64,000 nucleotides of DNA from JBBQZO01 sp038207625 (GCA_038207625.1 JBBQZO010000020.1:43024-107023); one strand, 5' to 3'; shown: positions 43,234 to 52,014, counted from the first letter of the stretch. Notes: generated from the sequence alone by a model not told the origin. Numbers and translations: made by a program.

Positions 43234-43293
43234 TTTCGGGCGCCCTTTCAGGCGCTATTTCGGTCGCTCTTTCAGACGCTATTTCAGGCGCGT
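43234..43293. repeat. Five tandem copies of a 12-bp unit at the dsbD 3' end
   Basis: Units, plus strand: TTTCGGGCGCCC, TTTCAGGCGCTA, TTTCGGTCGCTC, TTTCAGACGCTA, TTTCAGGCGCGT, contiguous from 43234 to 43293. On the minus strand the unit reads xRLK or xRPK in the dsbD frame; the last unit gives the C-terminal TRLK and the next gives the TAG stop. Confidence 0.9.
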
Positions 43294-45225
43294 CAACGAA
43301 GCGAGGAACTGATCGGTGCTCTGGTAGCCGATCACCCGGCTGGCGGGAATCTCCTGCCCGTTGCCGGCGAACAGGATGATGCCGGGCGGCCCAAACAGCT
43401 TGAAGCGCTTGAGCATCGCCTTGTCGTCCTCGTCATTGGCCGTCACATCCACTTGCAGCAGCAGCGTACCGGCCAGTTGCGCCTTCACGCGCGGCTCGAC
43501 AAACGTCAGCTTCTCCATCTCCTTGCAAGACACGCACCAGTCCGCGTAAAAATCGAGCAGCGCCGTTTTGCCTCCCGTGTTGGCCAGCAGCGCATCGAGC
43601 TGCGCCACCGTCTTCACGCGCGTGAAGTGCAGTCCGCCTTCTGGCGCCGAGCGCAAATGTGCCAGCGGCGCGAGCGCATCGCGCCCGCCACTGGCTGCGC
43701 CCACCAGCTCGGTGGCGCCCAGCACGGCGATCGCCGCGCCCAGCGTCATCGCCACCCAGTGACGCTGCGCACGTATCAAGTAGCCGCCGTAGCCGATCAA
43801 CAGCGCGCTCCAGCCCAGCATTTGCAGCAGCGCCGGCAGCACGGGCGAGACCAGCCATAGGGCCATCGCCAGCATCAATACACCAAAGAAGCGCTTGACT
43901 CCGTCCATCCACGCGCCCGCGCGCGGCAGCAGAGAGCCGGCCGACACGCCCACCAGCAGCAAGGGCACGCTCATCCCCAGCGCCATCGCGAACAAGGCGC
44001 TGCCGCCGATGACGACATCGCGCGTCTGGCTGATGTACACCAATGCGCCGGCCAGTGGCGCCGCCACGCACGGACCGACGATCAGCGCCGACAGCGCGCC
44101 CATCACGAACACCCCCAGCAACTTGCCGGACGCTTGTCTGCCGGACGCGTTGACCAGCCGGGTTTGCAGTGCGGTCGGCACTTGCAGTTCGTAGACGCCG
44201 AACATCGACAACGACAGCGCCACCATCAGCACGCCAAAGCCACCGAGCACCCACGGGTTTTGCAAGGCCGCGGCCAAGCTTTCACCGGCCAGACCGGCCG
44301 CCACCCCCAAGCCCGTATACACCAGCGCCATTCCCAGCGCGTAGGTGGCCGACAGCGCCAGTGCGCGCGCGCGTTTTACCGCGACGCCTTCGCCGACGAT
44401 GATGAAGGACAGGATAGGCACCATCGGCAACACACACGGCGTGAAAGCCAGGCCGAGCCCGAGCAGCATGAACAGCGGCACGATGACCAACAATTTGCCG
44501 CCTTTGAGGGCCGACTCGACGCCGCCGGTGTCAGCCGGCGCTGGAGGCGGCGCTGCGACCAGTGCGGCTGGCGCTGCCGTCAACGGACGGCTTTCGATGT
44601 CCGGTGTGGGCACCGGCGTCACGGTCACACCGTTGCCGTTCACCGCCAACGGTGCCGGCGCGCGCTGCGCGATGGCCGACGGTGCCGGCACCGATGCCGG
44701 CGCAGCGGCCGCTGGCACTGGCGCTGTGCTGCCCTTGTCGCCGGCGCTGGCGAGCTGGCCGGCGACGGCGCCGCCGACCAGACGCAGCTTCGACTCCTGC
44801 GGTGCGTAGCACAGGCCCAGGTCGGCGCAACCCTGGCCCGTCACGCTGAGCGTGAACATGCCGCTGGCCGTGACCGGAACACGGATGGTAATGCTGTGGC
44901 GATAGGTTTCTACGTTCTTCTGAAACGTCTCGTCGAATTTGACTTTCCCGGCCGGAAATTCCGGCGTGCCCAACGTGGCGCCGCTGGCGGCCAGTTTGAA
45001 GCGCTCCCGATACATATAGTAGCCGTCGGCGATCTCGTAGGTGACGGCGATGGTGGCGGGATCGATCATTTGGGCCGAGAACTTGAAGGCCACGGCCGGA
45101 TCGAGGTAGTCATCGGCCGCCAGCGCCGGCGCGGCAACGCCAACGACCATCAGCAACAACAGCAGCGCGCGCTGCACAACGACGCGCAAAGGCCGCCACG
45201 CGGGGGGAATCGAAACACTAAACAT
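43279..45225 (-). CDS. dsbD: Thiol:disulfide interchange protein DsbD
   Basis: Moves reducing electrons from cytoplasmic thioredoxin across the inner membrane to periplasmic Dsb partners. The 648-residue protein from ATG 45225 (AGAAGG upstream) has a signal peptide ending ALA (34-36), an alpha domain with a Cys pair in GQGCADLGLCYAP, a long Ala/Pro/Val-rich linker (about 145-225), eight hydrophobic segments with the membrane Cys in AFTPCVLPM and VGPCVAAPL, and a C-terminal thioredoxin-fold domain with C564-V-S-C567. The final RLK residues come from a 12-bp tandem repeat. Convergent with the Spy-like gene. Confidence 0.95.
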   Translation of the reverse strand: MFSVSIPPAWRPLRVVVQRALLLLLMVVGVAAPALAADDYLDPAVAFKFSAQMIDPATIAVTYEIADGYYMYRERFKLAASGATLGTPEFPAGKVKFDETFQKNVETYRHSITIRVPVTASGMFTLSVTGQGCADLGLCYAPQESKLRLVGGAVAGQLASAGDKGSTAPVPAAAAPASVPAPSAIAQRAPAPLAVNGNGVTVTPVPTPDIESRPLTAAPAALVAAPPPAPADTGGVESALKGGKLLVIVPLFMLLGLGLAFTPCVLPMVPILSFIIVGEGVAVKRARALALSATYALGMALVYTGLGVAAGLAGESLAAALQNPWVLGGFGVLMVALSLSMFGVYELQVPTALQTRLVNASGRQASGKLLGVFVMGALSALIVGPCVAAPLAGALVYISQTRDVVIGGSALFAMALGMSVPLLLVGVSAGSLLPRAGAWMDGVKRFFGVLMLAMALWLVSPVLPALLQMLGWSALLIGYGGYLIRAQRHWVAMTLGAAIAVLGATELVGAASGGRDALAPLAHLRSAPEGGLHFTRVKTVAQLDALLANTGGKTALLDFYADWCVSCKEMEKLTFVEPRVKAQLAGTLLLQVDVTANDEDDKAMLKRFKLFGPPGIILFAGNGQEIPASRVIGYQSTDQFLASLTRLK

Positions 45226-45367
45226 GAATGCCTTCTGGTTCTGGCGCCGGACAATACGCCGGCACGGTTTGGTCGTGCGAGCGCGCCACTTCCTTGCAGT
45301 TTGCCCACCCAGCAGAATAGTACACCCGGCGCGCCGCCCCCGCTGAGCACCTTGCAGCCCAGAAATG

Positions 45368-45393
45368 ACAAAAGCCAGGCTAGGCCTGGCTTT
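45368..45393 (-). terminator. Terminator at the end of the ribosomal protein cluster
   Basis: On the minus strand AAGCCAGGC (45392-45384), loop CTA, GCCTGGCTT (45380-45372), then TTTT. A 9-bp perfect stem 24 bases after the rplQ stop. Confidence 0.9.
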
Positions 45394-45415
45394 CATATGC
45401 TACCAACGGCGCTGA

Positions 45416-45811
45416 TTACTCAGTCGTTGGCGCAGCTTCGACGTCCGCAACATCCGGACGGTCCATCAGTTCGACGTAGCACATAGGTGCATTGTCGCCG
45501 ACGCGGAAACCCATTTTCAGGATGCGCAGGTAGCCGCCGTTACGGTTGGCGTAACGTGGGCCCAGTTCCGCGAACAGCTTCAACACCATTTCGCGGTCGC
45601 GCAGGCGGTTGAAGGCCAGACGCTTGTTGGCCAGCGAGTCCGTTTTGCCCAGGGTCAGGATCGGCTCGATCACTTTACGCAGTTCTTTTGCTTTAGGCAA
45701 AGTCGTTTTGATGGCTTCATGACGCAGCAGGGAAACGGTCATGTTGCGCAGCATGGCGAGGCGGTGGGACGAGGTACGATTGAGCTTGCGAAGGCCGTGA
45801 CGATGACGCAT
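45416..45811 (-). CDS. rplQ: 50S ribosomal protein L17
   Basis: Large-subunit protein lining the peptide-exit surface. 131 residues beginning MRHRHGLRKLNRTSSHR, the standard L17 N-terminus, with a short acidic C-terminal tail (VADVEAAPTTE). Last gene of the alpha operon, 131 bases after rpoA, and followed by a strong terminator. Confidence 0.97.
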   Translation of the reverse strand: MRHRHGLRKLNRTSSHRLAMLRNMTVSLLRHEAIKTTLPKAKELRKVIEPILTLGKTDSLANKRLAFNRLRDREMVLKLFAELGPRYANRNGGYLRILKMGFRVGDNAPMCYVELMDRPDVADVEAAPTTE

Positions 45812-45942
45812 GGTAATTCCTTTCGAATGGTTTTAATCCAGTTCTTCGATCGTGCAGGCAAAGCCTGTACGCGGACCGGTTGAATAGTGTGTAGATGAAG
45901 CATGTCCGCAGCACCTGCCGCGGACACTGTGTGTCGACTCGA

Positions 45943-46920
45943 TTACTTTTCGAGGCCGGCAGGCGGCCAGTTTTCGAGCTTCATACCCAAGGTCAAGCCG
46001 CGCGAGGCAAGCACTTCCTTGATTTCGTTCAGGGACTTGCGGCCCAGATTCGGGGTCTTCAACAGCTCGTTTTCACTACGCTGTATCAGATCGCCGATGT
46101 AATAGATGTTCTCTGCTTTGAGGCAGTTGGCCGAACGCACCGTCAGTTCCAGATCATCGACCGGACGCAACAGGATAGGATCAACCAGCGGCGCGCGGCT
46201 TGGTGCTTCAGCAGCGGCTTCGGTGCCTTCCAGGGCGGCGAACACGTTCAGTTGATCAACCAAGACGCGGGCCGACTGGCGGATCGCTTCTTCTGGCGTG
46301 ATCACGCCGTTCGTTTCGATGTTGATGACCAGCTTGTCGAGGTCGGTACGTTGTTCGACGCGGGCCGATTCAACGAAATACGACACACGGCGCACTGGCG
46401 AGAACGAGGCGTCCAAAATGATACGGCCGATCGTCTTGTTGGTGTCTTCCGACAGACGACGCACGTTACCAGGCACATAACCACGGCCTTTTTCGACCTT
46501 GATCTGCATGTCGAGCTTGCCGCCCGCGGTCAGGTGAGCGATCACGTGGTCCGGGTTGATCAGTTCGACGTCATGCGGCAGATCGATGTCGGAGGCCAGA
46601 ATCGCGCCTTCGCCTTCCTTTTTCAGGGTCAGCGTGACGGCATCGCGGTTGTGCACTTTGAACACCACGCCCTTCAGGTTCAGCAACAGGTCGACAACGT
46701 CTTCCTGCACGCCGTCCAGCGACGAATACTCGTGTACCACGCCAGCGATCGTCACTTCGGTCGGCGCGTAGCCCACCATCGACGACAGCAACACGCGACG
46801 CAACGCATTACCCAATGTGTGGCCATAGCCGCGCTCAAAAGGCTCCATCACGACTTTAGCGTGACCGGCGCCGAGCGACTCGACATCGATAATACGTGGC
46901 TTCAACAGACTGTTTTGCAT
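45943..46920 (-). CDS. rpoA: RNA polymerase alpha subunit
   Basis: Assembles the RNA polymerase core and contacts promoters and activators. 325 residues; the N-terminal dimerisation domain includes FERGYGHTLGNALRRVLLSS and the C-terminal DNA-binding domain has LTVRSANCLKAENIYYIGDL and TPNLGRKSLNEIKE. A good AAAGGACA ribosome-binding site precedes the ATG. A terminator-like hairpin lies between rpsD and this gene, which may lower or uncouple its transcription. Confidence 0.98.
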   Translation of the reverse strand: MQNSLLKPRIIDVESLGAGHAKVVMEPFERGYGHTLGNALRRVLLSSMVGYAPTEVTIAGVVHEYSSLDGVQEDVVDLLLNLKGVVFKVHNRDAVTLTLKKEGEGAILASDIDLPHDVELINPDHVIAHLTAGGKLDMQIKVEKGRGYVPGNVRRLSEDTNKTIGRIILDASFSPVRRVSYFVESARVEQRTDLDKLVINIETNGVITPEEAIRQSARVLVDQLNVFAALEGTEAAAEAPSRAPLVDPILLRPVDDLELTVRSANCLKAENIYYIGDLIQRSENELLKTPNLGRKSLNEIKEVLASRGLTLGMKLENWPPAGLEK

Positions 46921-46977
46921 GAAATGTCCTTTTCAATACCCTCGGCTCATTACACCGATAAGGCTGATGGCAATGTG

Positions 46978-47004
46978 AAAACGCCCACTCGCAAGGAGTG
47001 GGCG
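46978..47004 (-). terminator. Terminator-like hairpin between rpsD and rpoA
   Basis: On the minus strand CGCCCACTC (47004-46996), loop CTTGC, GAGTGGGCG (46990-46982), then TTTT (46981-46978). Nine perfect base pairs, 18 bases after the rpsD stop, within the alpha operon. Could be an attenuator or a partial terminator. Confidence 0.75.
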
Positions 47005-47022
47005 GCGATACTTCGACGTTGA

Positions 47023-47646
47023 TTAACGCGAGTACAGTTCGACGATCAGCGATTCGTTGACGTCGTTGCAGATTTCATTACGCTCAGGGAAGGATTTGAA
47101 CGTGCCTTCCATTTTCTTCGAATCAACCGACACCCAGCTAGGCATGCCGATTTGCTCAGCCAACGACAGAGCTTCGACGATACGCACTTGCTTTTTCGAC
47201 TTTTCGCGCACGGCGACGACGTCACCGGTTTTGACGGCGTAGGAAGCGATGTTGACGACATTACCGTTGACGGTGAATGCTTTGTGCGATACCAGCTGAC
47301 GCGCTTCAGCGCGGGTCGAGCCGAAGCCCATGCGGTAGCACACATTGTCAAGACGGCCTTCCAGCAAACGCAGCAGCGTTTCGCCGGTGTTGCCCTTGCG
47401 ACGGTCAGCTTCAGCGAAATAGCGGCGGAACTGACGCTCCAGGATACCGTACATGCGTTTTACTTTTTGTTTTTCGCGCAGTTGGTTACCGTAGTCCGAA
47501 GTGCGAGCACCGGATTTAACGCCATGCTGACCTGGCTTGACGTCCAGTTTGCATTTCGAGTCGAGCGAGCGACGTGCGCTCTTGAGGAACAGGTCCGTAC
47601 CTTCACGGCGGGAGAGTCTTGCTTTAGGTCCGATATAACGTGCCAC
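47023..47646 (-). CDS. rpsD: 30S ribosomal protein S4
   Basis: Primary 16S rRNA-binding assembly protein; in E. coli it also represses the alpha operon. 207 residues beginning MARYIGPKARLSRREG, with the S4 RNA-binding domain LDNVCYRMGFGSTRAEARQLVSH. Zinc-binding Cys cluster absent (C-minus form). It is separated from rpsK by a 259-base gap and from rpoA by a terminator-like hairpin, so it may form its own transcript. Confidence 0.97.
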   Translation of the reverse strand: MARYIGPKARLSRREGTDLFLKSARRSLDSKCKLDVKPGQHGVKSGARTSDYGNQLREKQKVKRMYGILERQFRRYFAEADRRKGNTGETLLRLLEGRLDNVCYRMGFGSTRAEARQLVSHKAFTVNGNVVNIASYAVKTGDVVAVREKSKKQVRIVEALSLAEQIGMPSWVSVDSKKMEGTFKSFPERNEICNDVNESLIVELYSR

Positions 47647-47788
47647 GATGTTTCCTTTGTTTTAAATGATAACGCCCCGTTGCGCGCCGCCCAAAGACGG
47701 TGCGCCAGGCGCTAGTCTGTATCTGCTTGCGATCAGACGGTGGCTTAACACGAAAAACCTGTGCCACTAAAGGCGACAGGCGAGAACA

Positions 47789-47832
47789 GCCGGGCAGTAT
47801 ATCCCGAAAGGACACTGCCCGGCAATTTTTTT
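47789..47832 (+). terminator. Hairpin in the rpsK-rpsD gap, T-run on the plus strand
   Basis: GCCGGGCAGT (47789-47798) pairs exactly with ACTGCCCGGC (47814-47823); on the plus strand it is followed by AATTTTTTT. On the minus strand, the direction of the genes, only TGTTCT follows. It resembles a terminator pointing against the operon, or a structured leader of rpsD. Confidence 0.6.
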
Positions 47833-47905
47833 CAGCAACTACCAACCAGCGTGAGCGTATGACAACAAAACGCCGGCAGCGCAGTGCGCTGTCGGCGAAA
47901 TGGTA

Positions 47906-48310
47906 TTAGATACGACGACGCTTCGGTGGACGGCAGCCGTTGTGCGGCACTGGCGTCACGTCCTGGATTTCGGTGATCTTGATACCCAGGTTGTTCAAAG
48001 CGCGAACTGCCGACTCACGACCAGGACCTGGGCCCTTGATACGTACTTCGAGGTTCTTTACGCCACACTCGACCGCGACTTTACCAGCGGCTTCAGCAGC
48101 AACCTGCGCTGCGAACGGGGTCGATTTACGCGAACCCTTGAAGCCAGCACCGCCGGAGGTTGCCCACGACAGAGCATTACCTTGACGATCGGTGATCGTG
48201 ATGATGGTGTTGTTGAACGATGCGTGGACATGTGCGATGCCTTCGGCGACGTTCTTTTTAACTTTTTTACGAACGCGGGCGGATGCTGCGCTGCTTTGTT
48301 GCTTAGCCAT
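47906..48310 (-). CDS. rpsK: 30S ribosomal protein S11
   Basis: Platform protein of the small subunit. 134 residues with GIAHVHASFNNTIITITDRQ and the C-terminal VTPVPHNGCRPPKRRRI, both characteristic. It follows rpsM by 17 bases; a 259-base gap with a hairpin separates it from rpsD. Confidence 0.98.
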   Translation of the reverse strand: MAKQQSSAASARVRKKVKKNVAEGIAHVHASFNNTIITITDRQGNALSWATSGGAGFKGSRKSTPFAAQVAAEAAGKVAVECGVKNLEVRIKGPGPGRESAVRALNNLGIKITEIQDVTPVPHNGCRPPKRRRI

Positions 48311-48327
48311 AATTATTTCCTAACGGA

Positions 48328-48693
48328 TTATTTCTTGAGCGATTGAGCGGCTTTGCGCGGGCCCTTGCGGGTACGTGCATTGGTGCGTGTACGCTGGCCG
48401 CGGCAAGGCAGGCCTTTACGATGACGCATACCGCGGTAGCAACCGAGGTCCATCAAACGCTTGATGTTCATCGAGATTTCGCGACGCAGATCACCCTCGA
48501 CGACGAATTTACCGATTTCGTCGCGCAGCTTTTCCAGTTCGCTATCATCCAGATCTTTGACCTTTTTAGTGGTCGGAACACCCGTCGCATCGCAGATTTT
48601 TTGCGAACGTGGGCGGCCAACACCGTAGATGGCCGTCAGGCCGATAACGGTGTGTTGATGGTTGGGGATATTAACCCCTGCAATACGTGCCAT
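48328..48693 (-). CDS. rpsM: 30S ribosomal protein S13
   Basis: Head protein of the small subunit that contacts the 50S subunit and tRNAs. 121 residues starting MARIAGVNIPNHQHTVIGLT; the C-terminus has RHRKGLPCRGQRTRTNARTRKG. First gene of the alpha operon block, 28 bases after rpmJ. Confidence 0.98.
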   Translation of the reverse strand: MARIAGVNIPNHQHTVIGLTAIYGVGRPRSQKICDATGVPTTKKVKDLDDSELEKLRDEIGKFVVEGDLRREISMNIKRLMDLGCYRGMRHRKGLPCRGQRTRTNARTRKGPRKAAQSLKK

Positions 48694-48721
48694 TCGTTAT
48701 TCCTCGATAAATAACGTTAAA

Positions 48722-48835
48722 TTAACCTTGACGCTGCTTGTGACGCGGCTCGACGCAGATTACGCGAACAACGCCTTTGCGCTTGATGATCTTGCAGTTG
48801 CGGCAGATCCGCTTGACTGATGCGAGAACTTTCAT
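48722..48835 (-). CDS. rpmJ: 50S ribosomal protein L36
   Basis: Very small zinc-ribbon protein of the large subunit, 37 residues (MKVLASVKRICRNCKIIKRK...). Zinc ligands Cys11, Cys14, Cys27 and His32 are all present, so this is the zinc-binding form. It lies between infA and rpsM, the usual place. Confidence 0.96.
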   Translation of the reverse strand: MKVLASVKRICRNCKIIKRKGVVRVICVEPRHKQRQG

Positions 48836-48868
48836 TTGTGCACTCTCTTCTTGGTACGATGTGTTGAA

Positions 48869-49087
48869 TTACTTGGTACGGAACACAATGCGGGCCCGGC
48901 TCAGGTCGTATGGCGTGAGTTCCACCGTCACCTTGTCGCCAGGCAAGATGCGAATATAATTCATCCGCATTTTACCCGAAATATGTCCGAGCACCACGTG
49001 TCCGTTTTCCAGCTTTACTCGGAATGTTGCATTGGGGAGATTCTCAAGAATCTCGCCCTGCATCTGTATGACGTCGTCTTTTGCCAT
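48869..49087 (-). CDS. infA: Translation initiation factor IF-1
   Basis: Binds the 30S A site during initiation. 72 residues, a single S1/OB-fold domain starting MAKDDVIQMQGEILENLPN and including GHISGKMRMNYIRILPGDKV. Placement between secY and rpmJ is typical of betaproteobacteria and Gram-positives rather than of E. coli. Confidence 0.97.
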   Translation of the reverse strand: MAKDDVIQMQGEILENLPNATFRVKLENGHVVLGHISGKMRMNYIRILPGDKVTVELTPYDLSRARIVFRTK

Positions 49088-49108
49088 TCGGTCTGTGTAC
49101 TCCTGCGC

Positions 49109-50443
49109 TTACCGCGTCGGAATTCCGCCTTTGAAATTTGCTTTGCGCAGCAGCGATTCATATTGCTGCGACATCACATAGTTTTGCACCTGGGCCATGA
49201 AATCCATGGTCACAACTACAATAATCAACAGGGAGGTGCCACCAAAGTAAAATGGTACCTTCCATTGGGCTTGCATAAATTCCGGCAACAAGCACACGAG
49301 CGTAATGTAGACCGCGCCGGCCAATGTCAACCGTGTCAAGATCTTGTCGATGTAACGGGCGGTCTGGTCACCAGGACGAATCCCAGGCACAAACGCACCG
49401 CTCTTCTTCAAGTTATCCGCTGTCTCTTTGCTGTTGAACACCAGCGCCGTATAGAAGAAACAGAAAAACACGATTGCTATCGCGTACAGCAAGGCATGGA
49501 TAGGCTCACCAGGCCCCATCGAATGCGCCAAGTCCTGCAAGAACCGCACCGCCGGATTTGCCTTATCGGCACCTTTGGCGAACCAGTCCACAATCGTGGC
49601 AGGGAACAAGATGATCGACGAAGCGAAGATCGGTGGAATCACACCGGCCATGTTCAGCTTCAACGGCAGGTGGCTCGTTTGGCCACCGTAAATCTTGTTA
49701 CCTACCTGGCGTTTCGCGTAGTTGACCAGGATCTTGCGCTGGCCCCGTTCGACAAACACCACGAAGTAGGTGACCGCTGCAACCAGAATCACGATGATGA
49801 TCGCCGCGAAGCTGCTGATCGAACCGTTCGACACCAGGGAGAACAAACCACCCAGTGCTGCTGGCAGACCGGCTGCAATACCGGCGAAAATGATGATCGA
49901 GATGCCGTTACCCAGGCCGCGCTCGGTGATCTGTTCGCCCAACCACATCAGAAACATGGTACCGGTCAACAAGGTCACCACGGTCACGAAGCGAAAGCCC
50001 ATGCCCGGGTCGATGACCAGACCAGGTTGCGATTCCAGCGCCACCGCGATCGACAACGATTGAAACAGTGCCAGACCCACCGTGAAGTACCGGGTGTACT
50101 GCGTGATCTTGCGCCGTCCTGCTTCGCCCTCTTTCTTCAGTGCTTCCATCTGTGGCGACACGATCGACACCAACTGCATGATGATCGAGGCCGAGATGTA
50201 GGGCATGATCCCCAAGGCAAACACTGTGAAACGGGACAAGGCGCCGCCCGAGAACATGTTGAACATGCCCAGGATGCCGCCTTCGTTCTGTTTAAACAGC
50301 TGTGCCAGTTGTACCGGGTCAATTCCTGGAACAGGAATATGAGCCCCGATACGGTAGACGATCAATGCGCCAAGCAAAAACCAGAGCCGGCCCCAAGGGA
50401 AACCGGCTGCCGCACTTTTCGCAGCTTGTGGATTAGTCGCCAA
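49109..50443 (-). CDS. secY: Preprotein translocase subunit SecY
   Basis: Channel-forming subunit of the Sec translocon in the inner membrane. 444 residues with about ten transmembrane helices; recognisable segments include RIGAHIPVPGIDP near the first plug region, FALGIMPYISASIIMQL, and YAKRQVGNKIYGGQTSHLPLKLN-type cytoplasmic loop. It follows rplO by 27 bases in the spc block and has normal length. Confidence 0.97.
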   Translation of the reverse strand: MATNPQAAKSAAAGFPWGRLWFLLGALIVYRIGAHIPVPGIDPVQLAQLFKQNEGGILGMFNMFSGGALSRFTVFALGIMPYISASIIMQLVSIVSPQMEALKKEGEAGRRKITQYTRYFTVGLALFQSLSIAVALESQPGLVIDPGMGFRFVTVVTLLTGTMFLMWLGEQITERGLGNGISIIIFAGIAAGLPAALGGLFSLVSNGSISSFAAIIIVILVAAVTYFVVFVERGQRKILVNYAKRQVGNKIYGGQTSHLPLKLNMAGVIPPIFASSIILFPATIVDWFAKGADKANPAVRFLQDLAHSMGPGEPIHALLYAIAIVFFCFFYTALVFNSKETADNLKKSGAFVPGIRPGDQTARYIDKILTRLTLAGAVYITLVCLLPEFMQAQWKVPFYFGGTSLLIIVVVTMDFMAQVQNYVMSQQYESLLRKANFKGGIPTR

Positions 50444-50470
50444 TTATTGCTCCGATCAAGCTAAAGGCTG

Positions 50471-50902
50471 TCAGGCTACCGAACCACCGGCAGCTTCGAT
50501 TGCTGCTTTCGCGCCTGCGGTCACTTTCAAGCCCTTCAAGTTCACCGCTTTGGTGATCTCGCCGGACAGGATGACGCGCACGTCGCGGGCCAGCACAGCG
50601 AGTACACCTGCTTGCTTGAGCACCAGGATGTCGATATCACCGACAGCGAGGTTGTTCAGGTCAGACAGACGCACTTCAGCTTTGAAGGTTGCGTTGAGCG
50701 ATTTGAAACCACGCTTAGGCAGACGGCGTTGCAGAGGCATTTGACCGCCTTCAAAACCGACTTTATGAAAACCGCCCGAACGCGACTTTTGGCCTTTATG
50801 ACCACGACCAGCCGTTTTACCGATGCCGGAGCCGATACCGCGCCCGACGCGACGCTTGTAGTGCTTAGCGCCGTCTGCTGGTTGAATTGTATTCAATTCC
50901 AT
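50471..50902 (-). CDS. rplO: 50S ribosomal protein L15
   Basis: Late-assembly large-subunit protein. 143 residues from ATG 50902 (MELNTIQPADGAKHYKRR), with RVGRGIGSGIGKTAGRGHKGQ. The open frame extends 13 codons upstream into the rpmD stop region, but MELNTI is the family start. Confidence 0.97.
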   Translation of the reverse strand: MELNTIQPADGAKHYKRRVGRGIGSGIGKTAGRGHKGQKSRSGGFHKVGFEGGQMPLQRRLPKRGFKSLNATFKAEVRLSDLNNLAVGDIDILVLKQAGVLAVLARDVRVILSGEITKAVNLKGLKVTAGAKAAIEAAGGSVA

Positions 50903-50930
50903 GAATTTCTCCGTTCGTAAGCCCGAAGGC

Positions 50931-51110
50931 TTACGCGACAACTTTAACGAGGTACGATACTTTGTTGATCATGCCGCGTACGGATGGGGTGTCTTCCAAT
51001 TCGCGAACCGAATTGACACGACGCAGACCCAGACCGCGCACAGTAGCGCGATGCGATTCGCGCGTACCGATCAAGCCCATGACCAACTTCACTTTGACTG
51101 TTTTTGTCAT
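50931..51110 (-). CDS. rpmD: 50S ribosomal protein L30
   Basis: Small large-subunit protein, 59 residues from ATG 51110 (MTKTVKVKLVMGLIGTRESH). Contains GLGLRRVNSVRELEDTPSVRGM, the L30 core. An ATG three codons earlier overlaps the rpsE stop region and is less likely. Confidence 0.96.
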   Translation of the reverse strand: MTKTVKVKLVMGLIGTRESHRATVRGLGLRRVNSVRELEDTPSVRGMINKVSYLVKVVA

Positions 51111-51120
51111 TTTATCCACC

Positions 51121-51639
51121 TTAAGCGAGAATGTCTTCTACCGACTTGCCGCGTTTGGCAGCGATGTCAGCAGGAGTACTCATTTTTGCCAGGCCGTCCA
51201 ACGTGGCGCGAACCAGGTTGTATGGATTGTTCGAACCGGTCGATTTCGCAACCACGTCCGTCACGCCCATGACGTCAAAGATAGCGCGCATTGCGCCGCC
51301 GGCGATGACGCCTGTACCTGGCTTAGCCGGGTTCATCATCACTTTCGACGCGCCGTGCTGGCCGTATACCGTATGTTGCAGCGTACCGTTCTTCAGGGAC
51401 ACCTTTTGCAGGTTGCGGCGGGCTTCTTCCATTGCCTTCTGCACGGCTACTGGCACTTCTTTCGATTTGCCTTTACCCATGCCGACGCGGCCGTCGCCAT
51501 CACCGACGACGGTCAATGCGGCGAAACCCATGATACGACCACCCTTGACCACTTTGGTCACGCGGTTGATCGCGATCATTTTTTCGCGCATGCCATCATC
51601 CGGCTTGTCGCTTTGCATTTTAGCTTGCATTTTTGCCAT
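51121..51639 (-). CDS. rpsE: 30S ribosomal protein S5
   Basis: Small-subunit protein at the mRNA entry site affecting decoding accuracy. 172 residues; the double-stranded RNA-binding domain has INRVTKVVKGGRIMGFAALT and the second domain GTGVIAGGAMRAIFDVMG. An N-terminal extension MAKMQAKMQSDKPDDG is common in betaproteobacteria. Confidence 0.98.
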   Translation of the reverse strand: MAKMQAKMQSDKPDDGMREKMIAINRVTKVVKGGRIMGFAALTVVGDGDGRVGMGKGKSKEVPVAVQKAMEEARRNLQKVSLKNGTLQHTVYGQHGASKVMMNPAKPGTGVIAGGAMRAIFDVMGVTDVVAKSTGSNNPYNLVRATLDGLAKMSTPADIAAKRGKSVEDILA

Positions 51640-51651
51640 GATCAGTCTTCC

Positions 51652-52014
51652 TTAGAACTTCAGACCGGCTTCACGCGCGGCTTCCGCCAGCGCCTTCACA
51701 CGGCCGTGGTAACGGAAACCGGAGCGGTCAAACGCGACTTCGGTAATCCCTGCTTTCAGTGCTTTCTCTGCGACGCGCTTGCCGACCAGAGCCGCAGCAG
51801 CAGCGTTGCCGCCTTTGCCCGACTTGCCTGCCAGTTCGGCGCGCACTTCGGCTTCGGCGGTAGACGCCGAAACCAAAATTTTCGCGTCCGGGCTGATCAG
51901 GTTGGCGTAAATGTGCAGGTTGGTGCGGTGCACCGACAAGCGATTTACTTTCAGTTCGGCGATCTTGATGCGGGTTTGGCGTCCGCGGCGAAGCCGTGAT
52001 TCTTTCTTGTCCAT
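51652..52014 (-). CDS. rplR: 50S ribosomal protein L18
   Basis: Binds 5S rRNA in the central protuberance. 120 residues beginning MDKKESRLRRGRQTRIKI, ending with DRSGFRYHGRVKALAEAAREAGLKF, a typical L18 C-terminus. Confidence 0.98.
   Translation of the reverse strand: MDKKESRLRRGRQTRIKIAELKVNRLSVHRTNLHIYANLISPDAKILVSASTAEAEVRAELAGKSGKGGNAAAAALVGKRVAEKALKAGITEVAFDRSGFRYHGRVKALAEAAREAGLKF

Noticed and set aside
43234..43293. Short tandem repeats considered as a CRISPR array
   Set aside because: Units are 12 bases and contiguous with no spacers; part of the run is dsbD coding sequence.
48836..50464. 542-codon plus-strand frame opposite infA and secY
   Set aside because: Shadow of two essential, fully recognisable genes.
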